Made by a program: the position numbers and the translations under genes. DNA of 20,180 bases from an uncultured Bacteroidales bacterium. Lineage in GTDB: Bacteria > Bacteroidota > Bacteroidia > Bacteroidales > UBA932. The stretch's first letter is position 1. Each line of letters begins with the position of its first letter. Shown here piece after piece: positions 7,323 to 14,598 of this stretch. Under the pieces are notes generated by a model. The model saw nothing but the letters and a program-made list of their open reading frames with translations. It was not told the origin of the DNA and searched no databases. Location of the stretch: positions 1 through 20,180 of the forward strand of contig CAKUYQ010000041.1 of NCBI GenBank assembly GCA_934717185.1. Reading direction: 5' to 3'.

Positions 7323-9488
7323 TTATCTTTTAGTAAACATTTGTTGAATATCTAATGACAGACCAATATAGCAGGCTGTGCCTGTAGTTGAGGGAGAATT
7401 GCTATAGTAATAAGATGGTCTGTAATTAAAGATGTTATCTATAGTCAATGAGAGATTTATCCCATGTTGCAGGTGCTGCGAAATGTTAAGTTTCCAGATA
7501 GTGTATCCCGGGCAATTCTGCTCTTTTGTCTTTTTATGTGAGACAGCTTTGGAGAAAACGGATGTAGTTACTTTAGACATGTAATTTCCCGAAAGGGTAA
7601 TACCTACCCCATAATTACTCCAATCTTTGTTGTATGTAAGATGTGCTGTAGCCGAATGGGGTCTGGTAGAGGAGAGGGTGGCCTCACCCTTTTTGTGATG
7701 TTCGTATGTATATGTGTACGACAAACGCCACGATACTCCGCACGGGTATTTACCCGATGCGTTTGCATCAATACCTGCCACATGCAGGCGTTGGGGGATA
7801 TTTGTATAAACCTGTCCCCCCAAGGATTGATCCCATACCGTTGTTATACGGTTTCTAACAATATTGTAGAATCCGGTAACAGCCAAACAGTGCCTCCCCT
7901 CCATATACTCTGCAGATACAGAAAAGTTATGGCTCGATTCAGGCTTGAGATTGGGATTGCCATATATCATAAAGATATTGCCCATAAAAAAGTTCATATA
8001 CATCTCTTTGAGAGTTGGCGCTCTAAATCCTCCGCTGTACGACCCTCTCAAAGAACATAAGCCACCTGTTTTGTACAATATCCCTATTTTTGGTGCAATA
8101 TGTGATAATCCGGCCTTTGAAAAATAATCATAGCGCACACCGGCATTGATATTAAGCTCCTTAAGTGGATTCCAGTCATACTGGACAAAGGCGTCTGCTG
8201 TGTGCTGCATATTGCTGCCCCCATCTGAAAATTGGTATGACATAAGATAGTCGCGCATATAATCACCTCCGGCTGTAAGAGTGTGCTTACCTGTAAAAAT
8301 GTGATTATAAAGAGCATGTACAATATGTTGTACATTGCTGTATTTGCGCAGTTCGCGATGCTTGTCTGTCATATAATCGCTTTTATCATACTGGTCAAAC
8401 GAATAGAGCAACTCCAAGTTGTCTTTATGGGATATATCACAACTCCCCTTAAGCCCCCCGGTAAAACCTCTGTAACGGCTCTTGGGATTGTCAGATGTGG
8501 CGCGTTCCTTAAAGAAATATCCGGCTCGAGCCGTAATTTTAATGTTGTTAGATGCTGTGAATATCAGCCGTTCCTTAATGTTAAGTGTAGTATGGCCGAA
8601 TATCTTTCTGTAATCGCCAATATTTTCCTCCTCCGCACCCCTTGAAAGGTCTATGGTACCAATGGAGGTATATTGCAGATTGGAGATTGAATTGAATCTC
8701 CCTTTGCAGAATCCAACAGAACCTCCGTATCGCCGTTCATTGTGTGCACCGTATCGCCCGTTCAAGTTAACGGACCAAGGTTCACAACATTCACGGCTTA
8801 TGATGTTTACCACACCGCCTATCGCATTGGAACCATATAGGGAGGAGGCTGCCCCCTTCACTATCTCAATACGGCTTACATTATCTAAATTAAGACGGTT
8901 GTAATCCACATTATTCAACGTTTCACCCGCTATACGCTCCCCATCTGCCAAAAACAGTATGGAGTTGCCCCCAAATCCGCACATGTTAAGTGATATCTGC
9001 TGGTTCATAGAGTAGGAAAATTCTATACCGGGCAGTTCGGTCTTAAGCAGATCCGCTATATTTGAGGCATCTGCACGTCTTATGTCTGATTCCAAGATAA
9101 CACGAGTTATGATTGGAGCGTCTTTAAGCAGTTTGGGCGTACGCGTACCTGTTACAACAATTTGGTTGAGCATTGTGTTGCTCTCCGTGAGTTTAAAGTT
9201 CAGCACTCCGTACCGGTCTGAACCTATAGACTTTTTTATTCTGTCGTATCCTATATGAGTAACGATAATTGTATATTTATTATCTTTAGGCAACAGCAGT
9301 TCATAGTAACCTTTGTTGTCTGCTACTGCGCCAACTGCAGGCAACTCCTTTACGGTTACGGTTGAACCGCATAATGGATTATTGTGGCTGTCTGAAACAG
9401 TTCCGTATATACGGCGCTGTGCGTATGCGTCTGAAGCTACAGAAGCTCCAAACAGTAAAAAAACAGTTAATATTAATATTTTGGTCAT
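7323..9488 (-). CDS. hmuR: HmuR, TonB-dependent outer-membrane heme receptor
   Basis: A 721-residue receptor. A signal peptide (1-23, ending DAYA) precedes a carboxypeptidase-regulatory-like beta domain (about 25-100), then a TonB box and plug start (IVVTGTR, 110-116) and a plug domain to about 235 (IEIVKGAASSLYGSNAIGG), then a 22-strand-type barrel to the C-terminus. The heme-receptor landmarks FRAP (488-491) and NPNL (511-514) are both present. Between them lie four methionines (496, 498, 502, 507) but no histidine, although heme receptors usually have a conserved His there. Start and hmuY stop overlap as ATGA (9485-9488), indicating coupled translation. By family it takes heme, delivered by HmuY, across the outer membrane using TonB energy. 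The last residue is Arg rather than the usual aromatic residue. Confidence 0.92.
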   Translation of the reverse strand: MTKILILTVFLLFGASVASDAYAQRRIYGTVSDSHNNPLCGSTVTVKELPAVGAVADNKGYYELLLPKDNKYTIIVTHIGYDRIKKSIGSDRYGVLNFKLTESNTMLNQIVVTGTRTPKLLKDAPIITRVILESDIRRADASNIADLLKTELPGIEFSYSMNQQISLNMCGFGGNSILFLADGERIAGETLNNVDYNRLNLDNVSRIEIVKGAASSLYGSNAIGGVVNIISRECCEPWSVNLNGRYGAHNERRYGGSVGFCKGRFNSISNLQYTSIGTIDLSRGAEEENIGDYRKIFGHTTLNIKERLIFTASNNIKITARAGYFFKERATSDNPKSRYRGFTGGLKGSCDISHKDNLELLYSFDQYDKSDYMTDKHRELRKYSNVQHIVHALYNHIFTGKHTLTAGGDYMRDYLMSYQFSDGGSNMQHTADAFVQYDWNPLKELNINAGVRYDYFSKAGLSHIAPKIGILYKTGGLCSLRGSYSGGFRAPTLKEMYMNFFMGNIFMIYGNPNLKPESSHNFSVSAEYMEGRHCLAVTGFYNIVRNRITTVWDQSLGGQVYTNIPQRLHVAGIDANASGKYPCGVSWRLSYTYTYEHHKKGEATLSSTRPHSATAHLTYNKDWSNYGVGITLSGNYMSKVTTSVFSKAVSHKKTKEQNCPGYTIWKLNISQHLQHGINLSLTIDNIFNYRPSYYYSNSPSTTGTACYIGLSLDIQQMFTKR

Positions 9489-10150
9489 TGCTGTACAGGG
9501 TATTTATAATCAATAGTCATAAATCCTTTTTTTGCCTCATCGCTCATATAGTTTACAAGGCGCAATGCTGCGTATGTGTTGTCTGTGAGTCCAAGGATAT
9601 ATACTTTGTTGGAGAGCGTATATATGGGTGGCATGGTGGAGAGATCCAAATCTAACCATTTAGACAGGCATGGGTTATAATAATCTTTTGCATAAACAAC
9701 TATTCCGCTCATCATCTGAGACAGATCAACGATAATGCGGTCTGTTGAAAATTTGTCGGGAAGAAAAAGATCCTTTGGAACAGACCCTATCTTAGGAATT
9801 GAACCTAAATCTGCAGCATCTGTCTCGGCCACCTTCCCTCCATTGGTTTTTGCATCGTAGCGATGTATGGCAAAGTCCCAGTTTGCAGGGGCACTGCCGT
9901 CTATAGCGGTTGTCGTTACCTTTCTGCTGTGCAGATCTATGTAATGCCATTTTGTAAAATCGGAGGCATCTATGTAAATACGGCCGGTATGAGCCTGCTC
10001 ATCAACCTGTATAAAACCGTATTTTTCCACCTCAGCCGGTACTGTAGGCTCAGGGGTGTCGTAAATACCCCCGAATATGCCGTTGCATGCCGTAAGAAAT
10101 ATTGCCATGCTTCCCGACAAAAAACTCAGCGTTCTTCTTGCCATAATCAT
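9485..10150 (-). CDS. hmuY: HmuY-family heme-binding lipoprotein (hemophore)
   Basis: A 221-residue lipoprotein. The signal ends in the lipobox FLTAC, so Cys22 is the likely lipid-modified first residue. HmuY-type segments follow: WDFAIHRYDAKTNGG (91-105), VDLSQMMSGIVVY (141-153), then LSKWLDLDLSTMPPIY (162-177), with a C-terminal strand pair around YILGLTDNTYAALRLVNY. Porphyromonas gingivalis HmuY binds heme through two histidines, whereas several Bacteroidales homologues use methionines. Here Met146, Met147 and Met173 sit in the expected loops, so a Met-ligated heme is likely, though this is inference. Two starts are possible, at 10150 and at 10144; the second has GGAAAG at better spacing. 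It follows the calycin gene by 30 bases and overlaps hmuR by 4. The protein would sit on the outer face of the outer membrane. Confidence 0.88.
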   Translation of the reverse strand: MIMARRTLSFLSGSMAIFLTACNGIFGGIYDTPEPTVPAEVEKYGFIQVDEQAHTGRIYIDASDFTKWHYIDLHSRKVTTTAIDGSAPANWDFAIHRYDAKTNGGKVAETDAADLGSIPKIGSVPKDLFLPDKFSTDRIIVDLSQMMSGIVVYAKDYYNPCLSKWLDLDLSTMPPIYTLSNKVYILGLTDNTYAALRLVNYMSDEAKKGFMTIDYKYPVQQ

Positions 10151-10180
10151 CTTTCCACGTTTTGTAAGTGAGAATATTGT

Positions 10181-11035
10181 TTATCTGTTATCCTGTTTGG
10201 GAGCTGTGCCGGGCTGCAATGTTATTGTGAGTCCGCCCATTACTGCCGGAACTCGTATGGCAATCATATATTTGTCCTTGGTAGCGCTGACTGTTCCAAG
10301 CATCTCAAATTGATAGGATCCCGCCATTGCTCCCATCATAGACATTATAACCTCTCCTACACCATAGAAAGTATATTCGTTGTTATTTTTTTTCTCTATG
10401 GTTGCTTTTTGAACCTCAAATTTCCCCCAGGTTTGTGATTCAAACAAAACAGATAGGATACCGTTGCCTTTGGAGGTGGCAATAAGTTTCTCGTCGTTGG
10501 TATAATAGTGCTGGAAAAAAGAGCAGTTGGCATCTGTATAACCAAAGTAGGTATCGGCCAGCAACAGATCTGCCTTAACCTCCCCGGTCTTGAACTTAAT
10601 GGTGAGTCCGCCCATTACATCGGGAACAAGAAATTCTGCCTCTGCTTTCTCCTTAGTATAGACCACGGCTTTACAGGTGCATTTATACGATGATTTCTTT
10701 TTGCCCATACCCATCTTAGCCGTACCGTTTCCGGCAATGGAGCATGTTCCCATCTTCTCATTCACTTGAGCGTTGTTAATCTTGATTTCCCCCCAAATCT
10801 TTGAATCTAATGTTATATTAACGGTTCCGTCATTGTTATTGGATATGACAATTGTCTCATTAGCAGAATATTTGTCTTTAAAATATTTGCATTTGGCAAC
10901 TATATGACCATTGTAGTTGCCGGAAATATTAAGAGTTTTGGGTTCCTCTGTTTTAGGGTCATCTGTTTTGCCCTTTTTACATGCTACCGTGCAGATGGCT
11001 GCGATAGCCATAATTAAAATAAATCTTATATTCAT
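10181..11035 (-). CDS. Lipoprotein with two tandem calycin-like domains, first gene of the heme operon
   Basis: A 284-residue lipoprotein with lipobox TVAC (Cys19), then a Lys/Asp/Glu/Pro-rich linker to about residue 35. The rest is an internal duplication. Copy one (about 37-150) and copy two (about 160-276) share a DxxCxYF or DANCSFF start, a WGEIKI or WGKFEV strand, and a nearly identical end, VPDVMGGLTIKF against VPAVMGGLTITL. This matches the Bacteroidetes calycin-like family (small lipocalin-like beta barrels). It leads the operon, 30 bases before hmuY, and is the first gene read from the divergent promoter. A role in binding heme or a heme-carrying protein at the surface is inferred from context, since no ligand is known to me. 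Copy two has an FFQHYY segment with a histidine that could bind metal. Confidence 0.75.
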   Translation of the reverse strand: MNIRFILIMAIAAICTVACKKGKTDDPKTEEPKTLNISGNYNGHIVAKCKYFKDKYSANETIVISNNNDGTVNITLDSKIWGEIKINNAQVNEKMGTCSIAGNGTAKMGMGKKKSSYKCTCKAVVYTKEKAEAEFLVPDVMGGLTIKFKTGEVKADLLLADTYFGYTDANCSFFQHYYTNDEKLIATSKGNGILSVLFESQTWGKFEVQKATIEKKNNNEYTFYGVGEVIMSMMGAMAGSYQFEMLGTVSATKDKYMIAIRVPAVMGGLTITLQPGTAPKQDNR

Positions 11036-11063
11036 ATTGCTTTTTGTGTTAATTTTGTGAGTG

Positions 11064-11095
11064 CTAAATTATTTGTAGGAATATTGTCCAACAAT
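11064..11095 (-). promoter_or_regulatory. Probable promoter of the heme operon
   Basis: Read on the - strand, TAATTTAG (11071-11064) is a 5-of-6 match to the fixed bases of the Bacteroidetes -7 element TAnnTTTG, and ATTG (11095-11092) lies 20 bases upstream, as expected for the -33 element. Transcription would begin near 11058, giving a leader of about 23 bases before the calycin-lipoprotein ATG at 11035. The -33 element lies in the right half of a palindrome at 11082-11096, so a bound regulator would compete with RNA polymerase. Confidence 0.4.
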
Positions 11096-11112
11096 ACTCT
11101 GTTCTTAGTATT
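11082..11112. promoter_or_regulatory. Two adjacent palindromes in the divergent control region, candidate operators
   Basis: TATTGT-CCA-ACAATA (11082-11096) is a perfect 6+6 inverted repeat. AATACT-N8-AGTATT (11093-11112) is a second perfect 6+6 inverted repeat overlapping it by four bases. They lie between the heme operon and the divergent di-iron/LuxR regulator, in a 167-base spacer. LuxR-type helix-turn-helix dimers bind inverted repeats of this kind, so these are candidate sites for the neighbouring regulator. AT-rich DNA yields short palindromes by chance, so confidence is modest. Confidence 0.35.
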
Positions 11113-11202
11113 TTATGGTGCTATCCGGCTCTTTCTCACCATTTTTGAGTATTATATTTTTTTAAGATTACTTAGTACAATTAATTTGTTTTAACATTTA
11201 AA

Positions 11203-12171
11203 ATGATGTATACTTTGGAGGGCTATAAAGCAGTAGATAGAATGCGTAACGCTGTTAGAGATAATAGTGCGTTGCTCCCTGTTATAGGACGTTTTGGAAT
11301 ATTATTGGGCTTTGGTGACAAGACAATAAGGGAGGTGTGCAGAGAGTATAATGTAGATGAAAAAACCTTCCTTGAGGTAATAAACTCTGTGTCGGGAAGA
11401 AGGGGTAATTATAAGTCTGTATCGCTACCGGCCCTTATAAGCTATTTAAAACAGGCACATGCATATTATTTAGATTTTGCCATTCCAAATATCCGCAGAA
11501 AACTTATAGAAGCAATGGACTGTTCGGGGATTAACGATATTCCTGTGCTTATTATCAGCTTTTATGATGAATATGTCGCAGAGGTTAGAAAACACATGGA
11601 GTATGAGGACAAGGTTGTTTTTACATATGTTGAAAGATTGTTGCAAGGCCTTCTTAGCCGTAACTACACTATCTCTGCATTTACAGGTAAGCATGCGGTT
11701 ATAGGCAGCAAACTGAATGAACTGAAGGATATAATCATACGATATTGTCCCGAAAAGCCACGCGAAAATGCAAACAATTATCTTCTGAATGAGGTGTTGT
11801 TGGATATAATTATATGTGAACAAGACCTTGCATCGCACTGCATGATTGAGGACAAGCTCTTTGTTCCTGCCGTAAGACTAATCGAGCAGCAGTTGAGAGA
11901 CAGTGGCAGGATATTATATGCAGACGAGAACGATAATGATACGCAATACAAAGACAAGTTAGAATCGCTCAGTGATAGAGAAAAGGATATTGTTATATGT
12001 ATAACAAAGGGTATGAGCAATAAGGAGATTGCCGATACCCTTTTTATATCCGTTAATACAGTTACAACTCACCGCCGCAACATATCGGGCAAACTGCAGA
12101 TTCATACTACTGCAGGGCTTGTAATATATGCAATAGCAAATAAGTTAGTAGATATTAATGACGTCCTTTAA
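11203..12171 (+). CDS. Di-iron (RIC/hemerythrin-like) sensor fused to a LuxR-type DNA-binding domain
   Basis: A 322-residue protein in three parts. Residues about 22-62 (TIREVCREYNVDEKTFLEVIN) resemble the ScdA_N/DUF542 module at the front of RIC proteins such as YtfE and ScdA. Residues about 78-232 are a four-helix hemerythrin-like domain carrying His86, His131 with Glu135 (HxxxE), His164, and His212 with Glu216 (HxxxE). This is the same set and nearly the same spacing as the six di-iron ligands of YtfE. Residues about 255-318 are a LuxR-type helix-turn-helix (LSDREKDIVICITKGMSNKEIA, then NTVTTHRRNI). Two adjacent ATGs at 11203 and 11206 could both serve. It is transcribed away from the heme operon and converges on aroC with a 4-base overlap. 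A LuxR-family protein (CdhR) regulates the hmu operon in P. gingivalis, so this is the likely local regulator, sensing iron, oxygen or NO. Confidence 0.82.
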   Translation: MMYTLEGYKAVDRMRNAVRDNSALLPVIGRFGILLGFGDKTIREVCREYNVDEKTFLEVINSVSGRRGNYKSVSLPALISYLKQAHAYYLDFAIPNIRRKLIEAMDCSGINDIPVLIISFYDEYVAEVRKHMEYEDKVVFTYVERLLQGLLSRNYTISAFTGKHAVIGSKLNELKDIIIRYCPEKPRENANNYLLNEVLLDIIICEQDLASHCMIEDKLFVPAVRLIEQQLRDSGRILYADENDNDTQYKDKLESLSDREKDIVICITKGMSNKEIADTLFISVNTVTTHRRNISGKLQIHTTAGLVIYAIANKLVDINDVL

Positions 12172-13193
12172 ATGTTGTTTGCCAATGCAATGGCAGCTAC
12201 CGCTTCAAAAATGACAGGACACCTTAGTGCAATGCAGGCATCGTGTCTTCCAGGCGCGGAGAAGTCTACTATCTTGTCTGTTGCAAAATTGTAGGTCTGC
12301 TGAGTCTTTGCGATGCTGGATGTAGGCTTTATTGCAACTCTAAATAGAATTGGATTGCCGTTGGAGATACCGCCGTTGATTCCGCCTGCACCATTCTTGG
12401 CTGTATGTCCCTCCTTGTCTATGAATGGGTCGTTATGTTCGCTACCCCTCATTGCAGCTGCTGCAAAACCATCTCCAAACTCAATACCCCTTACGGCAGG
12501 AACAGAGAAGGCAAGATGCGATATCTGAGACTCCAAAGAGTCAAAGAAAGGTTCCCCAAATCCTACAGGAACATTGTTGCAGCAGCACTCTATTATGCCG
12601 CCAACAGAGTCACCATCCATGATAGCCTTATCAAGAACCCTGTCCCAGTTGTAAGGAAGTCTTTCAACCCCCTTAACCCCTGTTATAACATTGGAAATTC
12701 CACTCTCCCAATCTGCAGCTTCACCACCCAATTCAGTAAGACGGGCCTCTATATTAATAGGGGAGATTATCTTTTTTGCTATGACTCCTGCGGCAACTAA
12801 AGTTAGAGTAAGTCTACCTGAGAAGTGCCCTCCGCCCTTAATGTCATTAAAGCCGTGAAACTTCTTATATGCGGCAAAATCGGCATGCCCCGGGCGAGGA
12901 ACATCTCTGAACGTTGAGTAATCCTTGCTCCGTGCATTGCTGTTTCTAAAGATAATGCAGATTGGAGCACCTGTGGTGTGCCCGCCGGATACCCCGGACA
13001 TTATCTCCGGGAAATCATCCTCGTACCGGGTGGTAGTTCCCTTTCTGCCGCTTTTTCTGCGCTCAAGATCTTCTAAAAAATCGTCGGCAGACAGGGGAAT
13101 CCCTGCAGGGGTGCCATCTATGACTACACCTATCATCTGTCCGTGAGATTCTCCAAAGACTGAGATCCTGAATTTGTTACCGTAAGAGTTCAT
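12168..13193 (-). CDS. aroC: Chorismate synthase
   Basis: A 341-residue enzyme that converts 5-enolpyruvylshikimate-3-phosphate to chorismate in the cytoplasm using reduced FMN, the last step of the shikimate pathway. All family signatures are present: FGESHG (13-18, with the catalytic His17), RRKSGRKGTTTRYEDD (45-60), VSGGHTTGAPI (68-78), RPGHAD (100-105, catalytic His103), GGHFSGRLT (121-129), GGINGGISNGNPI (270-282) and GRHDACIALRCP (315-326). The length is slightly below the usual 350-365, without a missing motif. It is the last gene of the - strand cluster, 131 bases after the serine hydrolase. That gap is filled by a large foldback structure that could affect its expression. Its 3' end overlaps the convergent regulator gene by 4 bases. 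Confidence 0.96.
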   Translation of the reverse strand: MNSYGNKFRISVFGESHGQMIGVVIDGTPAGIPLSADDFLEDLERRKSGRKGTTTRYEDDFPEIMSGVSGGHTTGAPICIIFRNSNARSKDYSTFRDVPRPGHADFAAYKKFHGFNDIKGGGHFSGRLTLTLVAAGVIAKKIISPINIEARLTELGGEAADWESGISNVITGVKGVERLPYNWDRVLDKAIMDGDSVGGIIECCCNNVPVGFGEPFFDSLESQISHLAFSVPAVRGIEFGDGFAAAAMRGSEHNDPFIDKEGHTAKNGAGGINGGISNGNPILFRVAIKPTSSIAKTQQTYNFATDKIVDFSAPGRHDACIALRCPVIFEAVAAIALANNI

Positions 13194-13222
13194 ATCAAAA
13201 ATATTTTAATTTTTTCTATTGT

Positions 13223-13346
13223 AATTAATGTGTCTAAAAGAGGAATTTCAAGGCTTGCGAAGCCGAATAATCCGGAGTTTACTTGGCGTAAATGAGGAAT
13301 TATTCGGCGAGTATAACACAGAAATTACCTTTTAGACACATTAATT
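13223..13346. repeat. Long foldback element (MITE-like) between the serine hydrolase and aroC
   Basis: The outer arms at 13223-13240 and 13329-13346 are perfectly complementary over 18 bases (AATTAATGTGTCTAAAAG and its complement), and pairing continues imperfectly inward through GGAATTTC. A second stem, GCCGAATAAT (13262-13271) with ATTATTCGGC (13299-13308), lies inside, and an alternative small hairpin GGCTT-GCG-AAGCC (13252-13264) competes with it. ATTAAT, itself palindromic, flanks GTGTC at both ends and could be a target-site duplication. The right arm includes the last coding bases of the serine hydrolase. Possible roles are a small transposon-derived repeat or a transcript-end or attenuator structure before aroC. 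Confidence 0.7.
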
Positions 13347-14587
13347 GAGGCAGCTACTACATTGCTAACCAACGACCTCAACCTCACAACCCCACCCTTA
13401 TCCTCAGGATGAACACGGTGAGTCAAAAGAATAACGGCACATTTGGCAACAGGATCTATAACAATTGATGTACCTGTATAACCTGTATGCCCGTATGTCC
13501 TTACCGGGTCAAAGATGTTACCGTTGCAAGATGCGTATGGAGAGTAGTTGTCCCATCCGAGAGAACGGCCAAGCTGTTTGGTCTCCTCAGGAACGCGGGT
13601 CATTGTTTCAACTGTGAGACTGCCAAGAAGATTCTTGTCTTTGTATGTTCCACCGTTCATAAGAGCAGCTGCAATAACGGCGAGGTCGTCTGCAGTAGAG
13701 AAGACGCCTGCATTACCGGAATTGCCATGATTCATTATACGTGCAAGAGGATCATGTACAACACCTTTAAGTACAGAACCGTCCGGCTGTTTCTCGGTTG
13801 GAGCAATACGCTCTATATATGCCTTGTCCTTTTTGTTCAAAGGATTATAGCAGGTAGAGGTGAGTCCCATCTTGTCAAATATATTCTCCTGCGCATAATC
13901 CTCCAACTTCTTGCCTGTTATGTTCTGAAGCACATTCTGCAAGGTAATGAAGTTAAGACAGCTGTACTGGAAATCTGTAGTAGGCTTGTATACACGCTTC
14001 ATTGTGCAGATATAGCTCATAAGAGAATCCTGGTCTGCAGCACCTTTCTCCTTAATTACAACATCAGGTTGAACGTATGGAGGAAGGCCGGATGAATGTG
14101 TTAAAAGGTCTATGATTCTAATATTCACCTTCTCGCCTGTCTTTGGATCTACATAAGGCTGAAAACCGGGAATATACATGTCAACCCTGTCTATAAGCCT
14201 GAATCCACCCTCTTCCAAAAGATGCATCATACTCAATGTTGTACCAACACACTTGCTGCATGAGGCCAAGTCGAACACGGTATTCTCTGTCATCTTCTCA
14301 ACAGAAGGGTATACAGACTTGTTGCCGTAGGCCTTTTTATACACCATTTTGCCATCCTTTACAACAGCTATTACAGCTCCGGGAATCTCCTTTTTCCCAA
14401 TTGCAGCATTTATAATATCATCCACCCTTTGCAATTTTTTGGAGTCCATCCCCATCTCTTCCGGAGTAGCTGTTTCCAAAACGGTAGTTTCAATTTTGGT
14501 AGCACCTTTTTTCTGGGCATTAAGAGATAAAGCTCCGAATAGCAACAAACCGCAAATTGCGGTAAATTTTAAAATTCCAACTCTCAT
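13325..14587 (-). CDS. Exported beta-lactamase-fold serine hydrolase
   Basis: A 420-residue protein with a signal peptide (1-25, ending LNAQ), so it is periplasmic. It belongs to the class C beta-lactamase/esterase family. The SxxK motif is Ser109-Cys-Ser-Lys112, within FDLASCSK. The second motif is Tyr208-Ser-Cys210, so the usual Asn or Asp of YxN is cysteine. The third motif is His367-Thr-Gly (YGHTGYTG) in the KTG position. LLTHSSGLPPY (161-171) is also typical. The family includes esterases, peptidases and beta-lactamases. The HTG triad and altered YxN argue against predicting antibiotic hydrolysis, and the substrate is unknown. It starts 11 bases after the nucleotidyltransferase stop, so they are probably co-transcribed. 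Its last four codons (VSKR) lie inside the foldback element, suggesting that an insertion reshaped the C-terminus. Confidence 0.85.
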   Translation of the reverse strand: MRVGILKFTAICGLLLFGALSLNAQKKGATKIETTVLETATPEEMGMDSKKLQRVDDIINAAIGKKEIPGAVIAVVKDGKMVYKKAYGNKSVYPSVEKMTENTVFDLASCSKCVGTTLSMMHLLEEGGFRLIDRVDMYIPGFQPYVDPKTGEKVNIRIIDLLTHSSGLPPYVQPDVVIKEKGAADQDSLMSYICTMKRVYKPTTDFQYSCLNFITLQNVLQNITGKKLEDYAQENIFDKMGLTSTCYNPLNKKDKAYIERIAPTEKQPDGSVLKGVVHDPLARIMNHGNSGNAGVFSTADDLAVIAAALMNGGTYKDKNLLGSLTVETMTRVPEETKQLGRSLGWDNYSPYASCNGNIFDPVRTYGHTGYTGTSIVIDPVAKCAVILLTHRVHPEDKGGVVRLRSLVSNVVAASINVSKR

Positions 14588-14598
14588 AGTAATATCAA

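Noticed and set aside
11136..11202. A promoter for the di-iron/LuxR gene built on TTAATTTG at 11181-11188
   Set aside because: The -7 match is partial and no TTG lies at the required distance upstream, so it is not called.
13223..13346. A full insertion sequence
   Set aside because: There are terminal inverted repeats but no room for a transposase; at most it is a non-autonomous element.
13487..14095. A 202-codon open frame on the + strand
   Set aside because: It lies fully antisense to the serine hydrolase, whose motifs are intact, and its product shows no domain-like pattern.
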